Made by a program: the position numbers and the translations under genes
Notes under the pieces: model-generated
Seen by the model: the letters and a program-made list of their open reading frames with translations, nothing else
Database searches by the model: none
What the model was told of the DNA's origin: nothing
Shown: in pieces, positions 33,617 to 42,691 of the stretch
Layout: every line of letters starts with the position of its first letter
Position numbering within the stretch: position 1 is the stretch's first letter
From: UBA3775 sp964584255
Lineage (GTDB): Bacteria > Bacillota > Clostridia > Lachnospirales > Lachnospiraceae
Length of the DNA: 64,000 bases
Assembly (NCBI GenBank): GCA_964584255.1
Contig: CAZOZM010000009.1
Location: 1-64,000, forward strand
Direction: 5' to 3'

Positions 33617-34279
33617 ATGGATATTTTAAAGGTATGTGAATTGTCAAAAACATATGGAAAGGGAGAGAATGAGGTCAAGGCACTTGATAATGTCTCTTTT
33701 TCCGTGGAGAAGGGTGAATTTGTTGCAATTGTGGGTGCAAGTGGTTCGGGAAAGTCAACTCTGCTTCATCTTATCGGTGGTGTTGACAGGCCGACTTCCG
33801 GCAAGGTTTATATAAATGATTCTGATATTTTTGCACTTAATGATGACAAGCTTGCCATTTTCAGAAGACGTCAGGTGGGGATTGTTTATCAGTTTTACAA
33901 TCTTATTCCGATTTTAAATGTGGAGGAGAACATTACGCTTCCGTTGGAACTTGACGGAAGAAAGGCAGAAAAGGAGGAGCTTGATGACATTCTCGCAATT
34001 CTCGGTCTTTCAGACAGGAGAAAGCACCTTCCGAATGAGCTTTCGGGCGGTCAGCAGCAGAGAACGTCAATAGGAAGGGCTTTGATTACGAGACCGGCTA
34101 TTATTTTGGCAGATGAGCCGACCGGAAACCTTGATTCCAAGGCGGGACGTGAGATTGTCGAGATGCTCAGAAAGTCGAACAGGGAGTACAAGCAGACGAT
34201 TATCATGATTACGCATGACCCGGAAATCGCCAAGTGCGCCGACAGAGTTTTAAGAATTGCTGACGGCAGACTTGTCTAG
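33617..34279 (+). CDS. ABC transporter ATPase (MacB/LolD-type)
   Basis: This 220-aa ATPase has Walker A GASGSGKST (~residue 40), Q-loop QFYNLIP, signature LSGGQQQR, Walker B IILADEPTGNLDSK and the H-loop ITHDPE. The DEPTGNLDS form and length belong to the MacB/LolD/BceA class that pairs with FtsX-type permeases for mechanotransmission rather than simple transport. It is first in an operon with a 941-aa permease, a response regulator and a kinase, the layout of peptide-antibiotic sensing and resistance modules in Firmicutes. GGAG precedes the ATG. Confidence 0.93.
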   Translation: MDILKVCELSKTYGKGENEVKALDNVSFSVEKGEFVAIVGASGSGKSTLLHLIGGVDRPTSGKVYINDSDIFALNDDKLAIFRRRQVGIVYQFYNLIPILNVEENITLPLELDGRKAEKEELDDILAILGLSDRRKHLPNELSGGQQQRTSIGRALITRPAIILADEPTGNLDSKAGREIVEMLRKSNREYKQTIIMITHDPEIAKCADRVLRIADGRLV

Positions 34280-34296
34280 GTGAAGGAGGGTTTGTC

Positions 34297-37122
34297 GTGA
34301 AGCTTATAAGAAAACTCACTTTCAAGAATATGAAGCTGAATAAGAAGAGGAGCATTGTTACGATTATCGGTATCATTCTTTCGACGGCTCTTCTGGTTGC
34401 TTTGTGTACGATGACGGGCAGTCTCTATAAGAGTCTGGTTGAGTCGCAGAAGGCATCTTCGGGAAACTACCACTATCTTTTTGAGAGATTTGACGAGGAG
34501 AGGATAGAGGAACTGAAGAGAAACAAGAGTGTGGAAACGCTGTTTACGCTGAAACAGTGCGGTTATGCGGTTCTTGAGGATTCCAGGAATGAATATAAGC
34601 CGTATGGCGATGTTATTGCGACTGATGAGGAGGGCTTTGAGAATCTTTCTTTCAATCTGATTGAGGGCAGGATGCCGGAGAACAGCAATGAAATCGTTAT
34701 CTCGAGGCATTTGAGAACGAATGGCAGGATTTCACTATCCGTTGGAGAAAGTATCACTCTTTCAGTCGGTTCGAGAAAAATCCTTACGTTAGATGAGATT
34801 TATGCGGAAAATCCTTCGTTGACGGAAGAAGAAAGAGAGTGCGTGAGGGAAGCCTACGAGGATGCCGATTATGCATATATTGCGGAGATAAAGGATGTCT
34901 TAAATCAATATGATTCGTTTAAGGCGGTAGAGCTTGAAGATGGAAGAATTATTCCTTGTGAGGAAACGGTGGATACGGTCAGCAGAACTTATACCATAGT
35001 GGGTATAATGGAGAGACCGGGATATGGTATTGAGCCGTATTCGGCGCCGGGATACACGTTTTTGACCTATGATGATGGAGTTGAGGCGGAAGATGACACC
35101 GTGTATGCAAGATATGATGCGAAGGGACTTGATGACAGATTTCGCATTACGGCAGGGATTTTGGGGATTGATGCCGAACTCTTCGAGAAGGCATATAACA
35201 ACAGTGATGTTGAGCAGATGCTTGAGGCGGCGGACCGGGTAAATGCTTTGCTTGATGAGAAGAATATCGGTTTTGAGGAAAATTATTATCTTATCAGATA
35301 TGAGACGTTTGACTTGGGCGATGGTTCGTTGAGGACAATCTGCATGATGGCGACAGTGGTTGTTCTGATTATAATTGTTACTTCCGTTTTCTGCATAAAA
35401 AACAGTTTCAGCATTTCGGTTTCCGAGAAGGTAAGGCAGTATGGAATGCTCAAGAGCATTGGTGCGACAGGCCGTCAGATTCGCGGGAGCGTTCTGTTTG
35501 AGGGCGTGTGTCTCGGTATCGTGGGAATTCCGCTTGGTGTTATTTCGGGAATCTTTGCGGCAGCCGTCCTTATAAGGGTGACAGGTTATGTGCTGGGAGA
35601 TTCTTTAAATGTTACGCTCATATTTGATGTTTCTGTTTGGGCAATTATTCTTGCAGTGCTTCTTGCGGCTGTGACGATTTATCTTTCTGCTGTCGGATGT
35701 GCGCGTAAGGCAAAGCGTATTTCTCCGCTTTCGGCAATCAGGGGCGAAAATGAGATAAAAATCAGGTCTAAAAAGCTCAAGACTCCCGGTTTTGTAAAGA
35801 GATTCTGGGGTGTCGGCGGTGTTGTTTCATACAAGAATCTGAAACGTAACCGCAGAAAGTACAGAACTTCCGTTGTTTCGATTGCAATCTGTACGACTAC
35901 TTTTATTGTAATTACTTATTTTATGCAGCTTGCCTTCTCCGTCATGGATATGACCTATGAAAGTGAAGATTACGATGTCTGCTGTCATTTTTATCATAGC
36001 GGGAAGATGGATTATGATGCTGTTGCTTCGGAGATAGAGGCTCTGACAGGGGTTAAGGAGTTTAATCATGTCAAAACCGATTTCATTGAGGTGAGGGATG
36101 ATACGGTCCGTGTCAACGAGGAGTACAAAAAGCTTGTTAATCCGAGTGAGGCAACGGGCAGTGCTCAGATTTCAGTTGTCTGTCTTACGGATGATGTTTT
36201 TGCCGCATATGAAAAGGAGGTCGGTGTAAGGTCTTCCGAGGCCGGCAAGGGTGCGATTCTTGTTGACAATATGAGGGTTGAGTACTTTGATGAGGAGAAG
36301 GAGGAAACTGTAATTCGTGAGCTGGAGCAGTTTAAATATGATTCCGGCGATACCATGAAGGTGGGCATACTTAATTATGATGATGAGTATTGGAAGGCCG
36401 AAAATGCTTCATACGAGGGCGCTCCGATAGTGGAAAAGAGTATTCTGCTCAGCAAGGTTACGGAAAAGGCTCCGCTCGGCTACGGCGGTTCGGACTCCCG
36501 GTGGCTGTCATATCTTTTTGTAAATGAGGAGCTGTTCAATGAGATTCTTGATTACACCGGCGACAGCACTGAAAAAATGTTTATAACTACGGATGAGCCG
36601 GACGAGGTCTGCGATGAGATGGAGAAAATCCTTACGGAGGCCGGTTTTGAAGATGGCGCTTACTATATCTACAATGCGGATGCCGACATGAAGGCAACGA
36701 AATCGCTTTTCATACTGATCGGAATTTTCAGTTACGGTTTTATTACGGTTATTGCGCTTATCGGTATTACAAGCATAATAAATACGATTTCTACCGGTAT
36801 GGAGCTTAGAAGCCGTGAGTTTGCGACACTCAGGAGTGTCGGTATGACCACAAAGGAATTTAACCGCATGATAAGGCTTGAGAGTCTGTTTACCGGGTTG
36901 AAGGCAATGGTTTTTGCACTTCCGGTTTCGATTCTGTTATGTTATGTGATCCATATGATTCTGATGAACGGCAGTGTGATACTTAGATTCAGGCTTCCTC
37001 TCTTGCCGATGTTTGTGGCTGTGATTGTTGTTATGGTGCTGCTTCTTCTGATAATGAAGTTTTCTCTCAGTAAGATAAAGAAGCAGAATATAATTGAGAC
37101 CATTAAAAATGAAAATATTTAG
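34297..37122 (+). CDS. Large FtsX-type ABC permease
   Basis: This 941-aa permease has a first TM at residues ~19-40, a large extracytoplasmic domain (~45-340), three TMs in an FtsX domain (~350-470), a second N-terminal TM at ~525-548, another extracytoplasmic domain and a final FtsX domain (~800-930). Thus it contains two MacB-like halves in one chain, one permease per ATPase dimer. Motifs include SVSEKVRQYGMLKSIGATGRQI and LRSREFATLRSVGMTTKEF, the coupling helices of the family. It is 17 bp after the ATPase gene. Probably senses or expels an antimicrobial peptide together with the two-component system; the ligand is unknown. Confidence 0.9.
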   Translation: MKLIRKLTFKNMKLNKKRSIVTIIGIILSTALLVALCTMTGSLYKSLVESQKASSGNYHYLFERFDEERIEELKRNKSVETLFTLKQCGYAVLEDSRNEYKPYGDVIATDEEGFENLSFNLIEGRMPENSNEIVISRHLRTNGRISLSVGESITLSVGSRKILTLDEIYAENPSLTEEERECVREAYEDADYAYIAEIKDVLNQYDSFKAVELEDGRIIPCEETVDTVSRTYTIVGIMERPGYGIEPYSAPGYTFLTYDDGVEAEDDTVYARYDAKGLDDRFRITAGILGIDAELFEKAYNNSDVEQMLEAADRVNALLDEKNIGFEENYYLIRYETFDLGDGSLRTICMMATVVVLIIIVTSVFCIKNSFSISVSEKVRQYGMLKSIGATGRQIRGSVLFEGVCLGIVGIPLGVISGIFAAAVLIRVTGYVLGDSLNVTLIFDVSVWAIILAVLLAAVTIYLSAVGCARKAKRISPLSAIRGENEIKIRSKKLKTPGFVKRFWGVGGVVSYKNLKRNRRKYRTSVVSIAICTTTFIVITYFMQLAFSVMDMTYESEDYDVCCHFYHSGKMDYDAVASEIEALTGVKEFNHVKTDFIEVRDDTVRVNEEYKKLVNPSEATGSAQISVVCLTDDVFAAYEKEVGVRSSEAGKGAILVDNMRVEYFDEEKEETVIRELEQFKYDSGDTMKVGILNYDDEYWKAENASYEGAPIVEKSILLSKVTEKAPLGYGGSDSRWLSYLFVNEELFNEILDYTGDSTEKMFITTDEPDEVCDEMEKILTEAGFEDGAYYIYNADADMKATKSLFILIGIFSYGFITVIALIGITSIINTISTGMELRSREFATLRSVGMTTKEFNRMIRLESLFTGLKAMVFALPVSILLCYVIHMILMNGSVILRFRLPLLPMFVAVIVVMVLLLLIMKFSLSKIKKQNIIETIKNENI

Positions 37123-37140
37123 GTAAAGGATGTTTGTGTA

Positions 37141-37806
37141 ATGGACATATTGTTGGTTGAGGACTGTGAGGATATTGCAGAGGGGTTGAGATTTACCCTT
37201 GAGGCTTCGGGTTACAGTATGGCTGTTGCCGGCACGATAAGAAAGGCAGAGGAACTCTTCGAGAAAGAAGAGTTCCTTCTTGTGCTTTTAGATGTTTCGA
37301 TGCCGGACGGCAATGGCTTTGATTTTTACAAAAGGTGGCTTGCTCCGGCGGGGATTTCCACTATTTTCGTGACGGCAAAGGATGATGAAAACAATATCGT
37401 GCATGGTCTGAATCTCGGTGCGGAGGACTATATTACCAAGCCGTTTTCAACGCGGGAGCTTCTCGCGAGAATTAACCGTGTGTTCCTCAGGATACGGAAG
37501 AATTCTTCGCTTACTTCGGGGGATATCACTTTTAATCCGGAGAAAATGACGGTGATGAAGAACGGCCGGCAGGTTGCCCTTTCGGCACTTGAGTTGAAGA
37601 TTCTCCAGCATTTGTTTGTTAATCATGACCGGGCGGTGAGCAGGAATGACATTATCGAGCTTATAAGACGTGCTACGGGGAATGATGTTTACGAGCATAC
37701 GGTGACTGTCTATATGAAGAGGATTAAGGACAAACTCGGTTCCGATATAATTAAGACGATAAAGGGAATCGGTTATCGGCTGGATTTGGGAGAAGATGAT
37801 AAATAG
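37141..37806 (+). CDS. OmpR/PhoB-family response regulator
   Basis: The 221-aa protein has a receiver domain (acidic pair in LLVEDCEDIAEG, phosphorylation site D51 in LLDVSMPDGNGF, conserved K in DYITKPFSTREL) and a C-terminal winged helix (~125-220; ALELKILQHLFVNHDRAVSRN, quoted in part: ELKILQHLFVNHDRAVS, and TVYMKRIKDKLG). It is encoded 18 bp after the permease and 103 bp before the kinase. The TTGTAAC direct repeats at 33552 are plausible binding sites, implying autoregulation of the operon. Confidence 0.93.
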   Translation: MDILLVEDCEDIAEGLRFTLEASGYSMAVAGTIRKAEELFEKEEFLLVLLDVSMPDGNGFDFYKRWLAPAGISTIFVTAKDDENNIVHGLNLGAEDYITKPFSTRELLARINRVFLRIRKNSSLTSGDITFNPEKMTVMKNGRQVALSALELKILQHLFVNHDRAVSRNDIIELIRRATGNDVYEHTVTVYMKRIKDKLGSDIIKTIKGIGYRLDLGEDDK

Positions 37807-37909
37807 GAAGGGATTTTTTGTAATGCGTTTGTCAGATGGGGGTTAGAATCTGAGAGAAGATTTCCTGCGACGTATTTATCAGACAGGGTTAAAGATTTAG
37901 GAGGCAGTG

Positions 37910-39130
37910 ATGAGTAGAAAACGGTGTCTTATATTTTCGCTTGTTATAGTGTTGGCAGCGGTGTCGGTGACTTTTATTCTGCTGATGGCACGGCATCGGG
38001 CTTTTACTAATGAGGAAAATGAGAAGGTGGCGGCAATACTGGAGAGGGTAATTGAGAAATATCCTCAGGTTGATGAGAAGGAGCTTATTGATGAGGTGAT
38101 GTCGGGTGACGGCACGAGTGCGTATATTCTTGACAAATACGGAATTACGGAGGGTGAACTTCTTCTCTACGGAAGTAATGGCGGTTTCAGGTGGATGTTC
38201 TGTCTGGTGGCTTTGACGGTATGTGTTTCCGGGCTGCTGCTGTTTGCGGTTTTCATGTGCTATGACAACGGCAAGAACAGGGAGATAAGGGAGATTGCGG
38301 AATATGTCAGGCAGATAAACCGGGGGAATTTTGCAATGAAGATTGACAACAATACGGAGAATGAGCTGTCGGTCCTGAAAAATGAGGTGTACAAGACGAC
38401 AATAAAGCTCAAGGAGGTGGCAGATGCTTCCGTGAAGGACAAGCTCTTGCTCAAAGATGCGTTGTCAGACATTTCGCATCAGCTTAAAACTCCGATAACG
38501 GCGCTCTGCATAAATCTCGACAATCTGGATTTTATTGAGGAACAGTTGGAGCTTGGCAGCATAGATGCGGAAAAGGCGGCAGAGATGCGTTCAGGGTTTG
38601 TCTTGAATGCGAGGCGTGATGTCCGGAAAATTAGCTCGATGGTGCAGATTATTTTGAAGTTTTCCCGTCTTGATTCGGGAACGGTTGAGTTTGAGAGGGG
38701 TGGTCATCGTATATGTGAGCTTGTCACACAGGCGGTGGCGAATGTTGCGGAGCTTGCAGAGCTGCGAGACATAAATGTGGAGGTTTCATGCGACGGTGAT
38801 GACGGCGAGACTTTTATGTGTGATCTCATGTGGCAGACTGAGGCCTTGACGAATATAGTTAAGAATGCCGTCGAACATGCGGAGAAAAATGTGTATGTTG
38901 TTTATGAATCCGGTAAGCCGGCAAGGAGAATAAGCGTGAGCAACGATGGCAGGGGACTTGATGCGAAGGATATGGAGCATTTGTTTGAGCGGTTTTATCG
39001 GGGTGAGAATGCGGTCGCTGACAGCGTGGGAATCGGACTTGCGATGGCTAAGACTATAGTTGAAAAAGACAGGGGCATGATTAGTGTGGAGAACCGGGAA
39101 GATGGAGTGCGCTTTGTGATTACATATTAG
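37910..39130 (+). CDS. Sensor histidine kinase
   Basis: This 406-aa membrane kinase has TMs at residues ~7-25 and ~95-118 around a short (~70-residue) extracytoplasmic loop, then a HAMP-like linker. The HisKA domain carries the phosphoacceptor H190 in DISHQLKTPITAL. The ATPase domain has N box NIVKNAVEHA, G1 NDGRGLD and G2 GIGLAMAKTIVE. The small loop suggests it may sense via the ABC permease rather than directly, as in Bce-type systems. ATG 37910 is five bases after GGAGG; GTG 37907 is too close. A terminator follows at 39279. Confidence 0.92.
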   Translation: MSRKRCLIFSLVIVLAAVSVTFILLMARHRAFTNEENEKVAAILERVIEKYPQVDEKELIDEVMSGDGTSAYILDKYGITEGELLLYGSNGGFRWMFCLVALTVCVSGLLLFAVFMCYDNGKNREIREIAEYVRQINRGNFAMKIDNNTENELSVLKNEVYKTTIKLKEVADASVKDKLLLKDALSDISHQLKTPITALCINLDNLDFIEEQLELGSIDAEKAAEMRSGFVLNARRDVRKISSMVQIILKFSRLDSGTVEFERGGHRICELVTQAVANVAELAELRDINVEVSCDGDDGETFMCDLMWQTEALTNIVKNAVEHAEKNVYVVYESGKPARRISVSNDGRGLDAKDMEHLFERFYRGENAVADSVGIGLAMAKTIVEKDRGMISVENREDGVRFVITY

Positions 39131-39278
39131 GGGGAAGTTTACGTGTTGCCGCAATCTTACCGGATTTAGACGTGGCAGTGTCAAAAATTTTGAGAATCGT
39201 GTTTGCCAAGATGTAAAGCAAATGGTATGTTGTCAGTAAAAGGTGATGTACTGCCTTAAAATGAGTGAGTTAACAGGT
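39131..39278. other. Intergenic, nothing recognised before the terminator
   Basis: This part of the 332-bp gap between the kinase and the symporter shows no ORF, promoter or conserved structure that I can support. Confidence 0.4.
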
Positions 39279-39309
39279 GGCAGAGGCTGTTTGGTCTCTG
39301 CCGTTTTTT
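39279..39309 (+). terminator. Terminator of the ABC-two-component operon
   Basis: GGCAGAG pairs with CTCTGCC (39296-39302) and is followed by GTTTTTTA. Confidence 0.8.
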
Positions 39310-39359
39310 ATGTAAAGAAAGGTGACTATATGAGAATATAAGGGTTTTTGTGGAAGAGG

Positions 39360-39389
39360 TTGTAAAAAGGAGGGACTGTATTGTATAAT
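39360..39389 (+). promoter_or_regulatory. Promoter of the amino acid symporter gene
   Basis: TTGTAA (39360-39365), 18 bp, TATAAT (39384-39389). Confidence 0.7.
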
Positions 39390-39393
39390 AACA

Positions 39394-39421
39394 AAGTCGG
39401 TCAGGAGTAAGACCGATTTTG
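39394..39421 (+). terminator. Hairpin at the start of the symporter leader (possible attenuator)
   Basis: AGTCGGTC pairs with GACCGATT around an 8-nt loop, ending in TTTT. It begins at about the expected transcription start, 40 nt upstream of the coding region, so it would end or stabilise a very short leader. Confidence 0.5.
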
Positions 39422-39462
39422 TACAGTACTATTCTTTTGTAATTTGTGTAAGAAGGGGTGTC

Positions 39463-40857
39463 ATGTTGGATAGGTTAGAGGCTGTAAACAGTGTAGTAAA
39501 CAATTTTATTTGGGGTGTTCCTGCGATGATTTGTATCATAGGTGTAGGTTTATTCCTCAGTATCCGTACGGGTTTTATTCAGATCAGAAAGTTTTCCTAT
39601 GCTATGAAGGTTACTTTCGGTCGTATGTTTAAAAAGAGGGAGGCTTCCGATGGTGCGCTCACTCCGTTCCAGGCGGTTTGTACGGCTCTTGCGGCAACTG
39701 TTGGTACGGGAAATGTTGCGGGTGTTGCCGGTGCGATTGCAATCGGTGGTCCGGGAGCTGTTTTCTGGATGTGGGTTTCCGCATTTCTCGGTATGTGTAC
39801 AAAATTTGCCGAGGTTACGCTGGCAGTTCATTTCCGTGAAAAGAATGCACACGGAGATTGGGTCGGCGGTCCGATGTATTACATAAAAAATGGTCTTTCA
39901 AAGAATTGGCAGTGGCTGGCATATCTTTTTGCCGCATTCGGTGTGCTTACCGTTTTCGGAACAGGAAATGCAACACAGGTTAATACGATAACAACGGCGA
40001 TAAATTCGGCTCTTTACAATTTTAACATTATTTCCGAGGAGTCATCTTCCACGCTTAATCTTGTACTGGGAATCATAATTGCGATTCTCATTGCCCTCAT
40101 TCTTCTTGGCGGAATTAAGCGTATCGGTCAGGTTACGGAAAAACTGGTTCCTTTTATGGCAGTTTTATATATTATTTTGGCACTCGGTGTTGTAATCCTT
40201 AATTTTGAAAGCATTCCGGGTGTGCTTAAGAGCATTTTTCAGGGTGCATTCAATCCGGCTTCGGTTACAGGCGGTGTTGTGGGAAGTTTTTTCATCAGTA
40301 TGAAAAAGGGTGTTTCCCGTGGTATTTTCTCAAATGAGGCAGGTCTTGGTACCGGTTCGATAGCACATGCATGTGCCGATACGAGAAAGCCTGTTAAGCA
40401 GGGATTTTTCGGAATTTTTGAAGTGTTTGTTGATACAATAATCATATGTACGCTTACCGCTTTGGTTATTTTATGCAGCGGTGTTGCGATAAATTATGGC
40501 GAGGCGGCAGGAGCCGAGCTTACAATCAGTGGTTTTACTTCCACATATGGCGGATGGGTTTCGATTCTTACGGCGGTATCCATGTGCTGTTTCGCGTTTT
40601 CAACAATTATCGGATGGGGACTTTATGGTACGAGATGCATTGAGTTCATATTCGGTTCAAAGGTAAACAAGCCGTTCATGCTGGTTTATTCGTTGGTAGC
40701 AATTGTGGGTGCAACAATGAACCTTGGTCTTGTTTGGAGTATTGCGGAGACTTTCAACGGCCTTATGGTAATTCCTAACCTGATTGCGGTCTTCCTGCTT
40801 TCGGGTGTGGTAGTCAGAATGACAAAAGATTATTTCAAGGGAATTGAGGATGATTAG
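39463..40857 (+). CDS. Alanine/glycine:cation symporter (AGCS family)
   Basis: This 464-aa integral membrane protein imports alanine or glycine with sodium. It has the family features: N-terminal GVGLFLSIRTGFIQIRKF, the signature ATVGTGNVAGVAGAIAIGGPG (quoted in part: ATVGTGNVAGVAGAIAIG), GGPMYYIKNGL, GIFSNEAGLGTGSIAHA and TIIGWGLYGTRC. About eleven TM helices fit. GAAGGGG precedes ATG 39463. It has its own promoter and a leader hairpin, and the GNAT gene starts 2 bp after its stop. Confidence 0.95.
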   Translation: MLDRLEAVNSVVNNFIWGVPAMICIIGVGLFLSIRTGFIQIRKFSYAMKVTFGRMFKKREASDGALTPFQAVCTALAATVGTGNVAGVAGAIAIGGPGAVFWMWVSAFLGMCTKFAEVTLAVHFREKNAHGDWVGGPMYYIKNGLSKNWQWLAYLFAAFGVLTVFGTGNATQVNTITTAINSALYNFNIISEESSSTLNLVLGIIIAILIALILLGGIKRIGQVTEKLVPFMAVLYIILALGVVILNFESIPGVLKSIFQGAFNPASVTGGVVGSFFISMKKGVSRGIFSNEAGLGTGSIAHACADTRKPVKQGFFGIFEVFVDTIIICTLTALVILCSGVAINYGEAAGAELTISGFTSTYGGWVSILTAVSMCCFAFSTIIGWGLYGTRCIEFIFGSKVNKPFMLVYSLVAIVGATMNLGLVWSIAETFNGLMVIPNLIAVFLLSGVVVRMTKDYFKGIEDD

Positions 40858-40859
40858 AA

Positions 40860-41324
40860 GTGTTTGAAATTGTAAAAAATGCTTTAACAAAAGAGGATTT
40901 TATTTCTTTATATGAAAGTGCGGGATGGGGGAGTCCTTCTCCCGATGCCGCAGAGACAGCAATAAGGAACAGCTATGTGGTGTTTTCGGTCAAAGATGGT
41001 GATAAGACGGCGGCAATGGTAAGGCTTCTCGGTGATGGGGCAATGGCTTTTTTTATGAAGGATTTAATTGTTTCACCTGATTATCAGGGCAGCGGGCTCG
41101 GAACAATGCTCCTGAAACACCTTATGAATTATATTGAATCGGAGCTGAAACCGGGATGGACGGCAAAATTTCAGCTTATGAGCGCACCGGGGAAAGAGGG
41201 TTTTTACAGAAAGCAGGGGCTTAATGAAAATCCGTATGAAGACGGTGGGGCGGGGTTTACCATTAATATCTCAAGGTATGTGAATATGTTGAAAAATGAT
41301 GGTAGTGAAAGCAGCGATTGGTGA
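40860..41324 (+). CDS. GNAT-family N-acetyltransferase
   Basis: This 154-aa acetyl-CoA-dependent enzyme shows the GNAT core: the beta-4 strand MKDLIVSPDYQGSGLGTMLL, in which QGSGLG is the acetyl-CoA pyrophosphate loop, and the C-terminal APGKEGFYRKQGL strand. The GTG start at 40860 is 2 bp after the symporter stop, indicating translational coupling. The substrate is unknown; small YhbS/ElaA-like enzymes have similar length. A terminator follows at 41350. Confidence 0.88.
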   Translation: MFEIVKNALTKEDFISLYESAGWGSPSPDAAETAIRNSYVVFSVKDGDKTAAMVRLLGDGAMAFFMKDLIVSPDYQGSGLGTMLLKHLMNYIESELKPGWTAKFQLMSAPGKEGFYRKQGLNENPYEDGGAGFTINISRYVNMLKNDGSESSDW

Positions 41325-41349
41325 AATCATATATAGCATGTAAACTGAG

Positions 41350-41386
41350 AAGCAGAGTCGGAAGTGTAAGCCGTCTCTGCTTTTTA
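41350..41386 (+). terminator. Terminator after the GNAT gene
   Basis: AAGCAGAG pairs with CTCTGCTT (extended by 3 bp past one mismatch) and is followed by TTTTT. Confidence 0.8.
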
Positions 41387-41511
41387 AAACAGAAAAACGG
41401 CTTTAGGAAAAGAAAATAAAATAAAAAAGCGCTAAAAACACGGATGTAAAACAAAAATATGGTTTGCGGAAGTGATTTGTTGTATTCTGTGAAGGGGATG
41501 CAGAATATTGT

Positions 41512-41556
41512 AAAAGCGAAAATCACGGAATAGAAAAAGCGAAAATCACGGAATGA
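41512..41556. repeat. 23-bp tandem duplication
   Basis: AAAAGCGAAAATCACGGAAT occurs at 41512 and 41535. It lies in AT-rich spacer DNA (41387-41610) with no recognised gene. Confidence 0.8.
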
Positions 41557-41610
41557 GATTAACGGTTTGAAAATGAAACGTTATACTATGAGGAGTAGGA
41601 GGTATGCAAA

Positions 41611-41879
41611 ATGTTAACACCGGAAGGCTATAAAGTGCGTTTGATAGAGAAGTAGTTTGATGAGTATATGCAGACCTTTGGTGTGGTTTGTATTGAAGGA
41701 CCTAGGTATTGTGGGAAGACATGGACAGGAAGAAGTCGTTCTGAAAGTGCAGCATTTATTGGAGATCCGTCTAAGAAAATCCACCTAAGATTTTGTGTGT
41801 TATCTGTGGAATGACCAATATGGCATATAAAAGGGAAGACGGAGTTTATGTTGTTCCCATTACGGCTTTAGGCCCTTAG
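41611..41879 (+). pseudogene. Remnant of an AAA_14/DUF4143-type ATPase gene
   Basis: The reading frame from ATG 41611 gives MLTPEGYKVRLIEK, a TAG stop, then FDEYMQTFGVVCIEGPRYCG and KTWTG, the N-terminus and Walker A (GPRYCGKTW) of this ATPase family. Soon after 41770 it jumps to a C-terminal end, VICGMTNMAYKRED, GVYVVPITALGP and a stop at 41877. The roughly 1 kb that normally lies between is missing, so the gene has both an internal stop and a large deletion. AGTAGGAGG remains upstream. Intact members often have unknown, possibly toxin-antitoxin-like or mobile roles. Confidence 0.82.
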
Positions 41880-41964
41880 GTGTTTTCAAAAAAATATCGG
41901 TATATTATCTCTTTTTTTACAGATACTATTTTCAGAGTGAAACTTGAGAAAAAGGAGAATATAT

Positions 41965-42486
41965 ATGAAGACATCAGGTATCCTGAGAAGGTTGGATTCA
42001 CTTGGAAGGATTGTGATTCCCAAAGAAATAAGGACAAGGCTTAATATTCTGGAAGGTGACAGGATTGAAATTTTTGCGGGAGATGAGGAGATTGTTCTAA
42101 GAAAACATTCGGTTCTCGGGAACTTTGGGAAAACGGTTAAAAAATATGCAGAGGTACTTGGTATATACACGGGACATGCCGTGATAATAACCGACAGGGA
42201 GTGTGTGATTTCAACATATTCAATGCCGGGATGTGAGGGCATGGAGCTGGACGGACAGTTTGTTTCAAGGCTTGAAGAAAGAAAACCGTTCAGAACGGAA
42301 GTTGACAAAATGCTTGTCGGGGCGAATGGAATGGAACGGAAGGAATATGCTGTTCCGATTCTGTGTGAAAGTGACATAATAGGAGCGGTGGTGCTTGTTG
42401 CAAAAGGAGCGGGGTCTGTAATACGACAGACAGATGAGTCGGCGGCAGGGTATGCGGCTGTGCTTCTCGGAATGCAGCCGGAGTGA
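41965..42486 (+). CDS. spoVT: Stage V sporulation transcription factor SpoVT (AbrB family)
   Basis: SpoVT modulates forespore gene expression in spore formers. The 173-aa protein has an N-terminal AbrB swapped-hairpin DNA-binding domain (TSGILRRLDSLGRIVIPKEI) and a C-terminal GAF-like domain (residues ~55-170). The length and both domains fit SpoVT and not the short AbrB. ATG 41965 has AAAGGAG seven bases upstream; the TTG at 41944 does not fit the family start. It precedes HU and the yabO-ftsH block, the expected neighbourhood. Confidence 0.93.
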   Translation: MKTSGILRRLDSLGRIVIPKEIRTRLNILEGDRIEIFAGDEEIVLRKHSVLGNFGKTVKKYAEVLGIYTGHAVIITDRECVISTYSMPGCEGMELDGQFVSRLEERKPFRTEVDKMLVGANGMERKEYAVPILCESDIIGAVVLVAKGAGSVIRQTDESAAGYAAVLLGMQPE

Positions 42487-42573
42487 TTTTCAGTAGTGGC
42501 GGATGCTTTGGAAAATCTCGGGACTCAGCAACCACAAATCTGTATAATAAGGGGCTTTTGACCATATTTACTG

Positions 42574-42602
42574 TTGACATAAATTATTCAATCGGTTATA
42601 AC
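42574..42602 (+). promoter_or_regulatory. Strong sigma-A promoter of the HU gene
   Basis: TTGACA (42574-42579), 17 bp, TATAAC (42597-42602). It gives a leader of about 80 nt. Confidence 0.8.
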
Positions 42603-42691
42603 TATCTGTAGGCGTGGATTTGTTCCGGAGAGGGATGATCCGCATGTGAAAAAGAAAAGTTCGGCATTAGCCGTAATATCAGGAGGATTTT

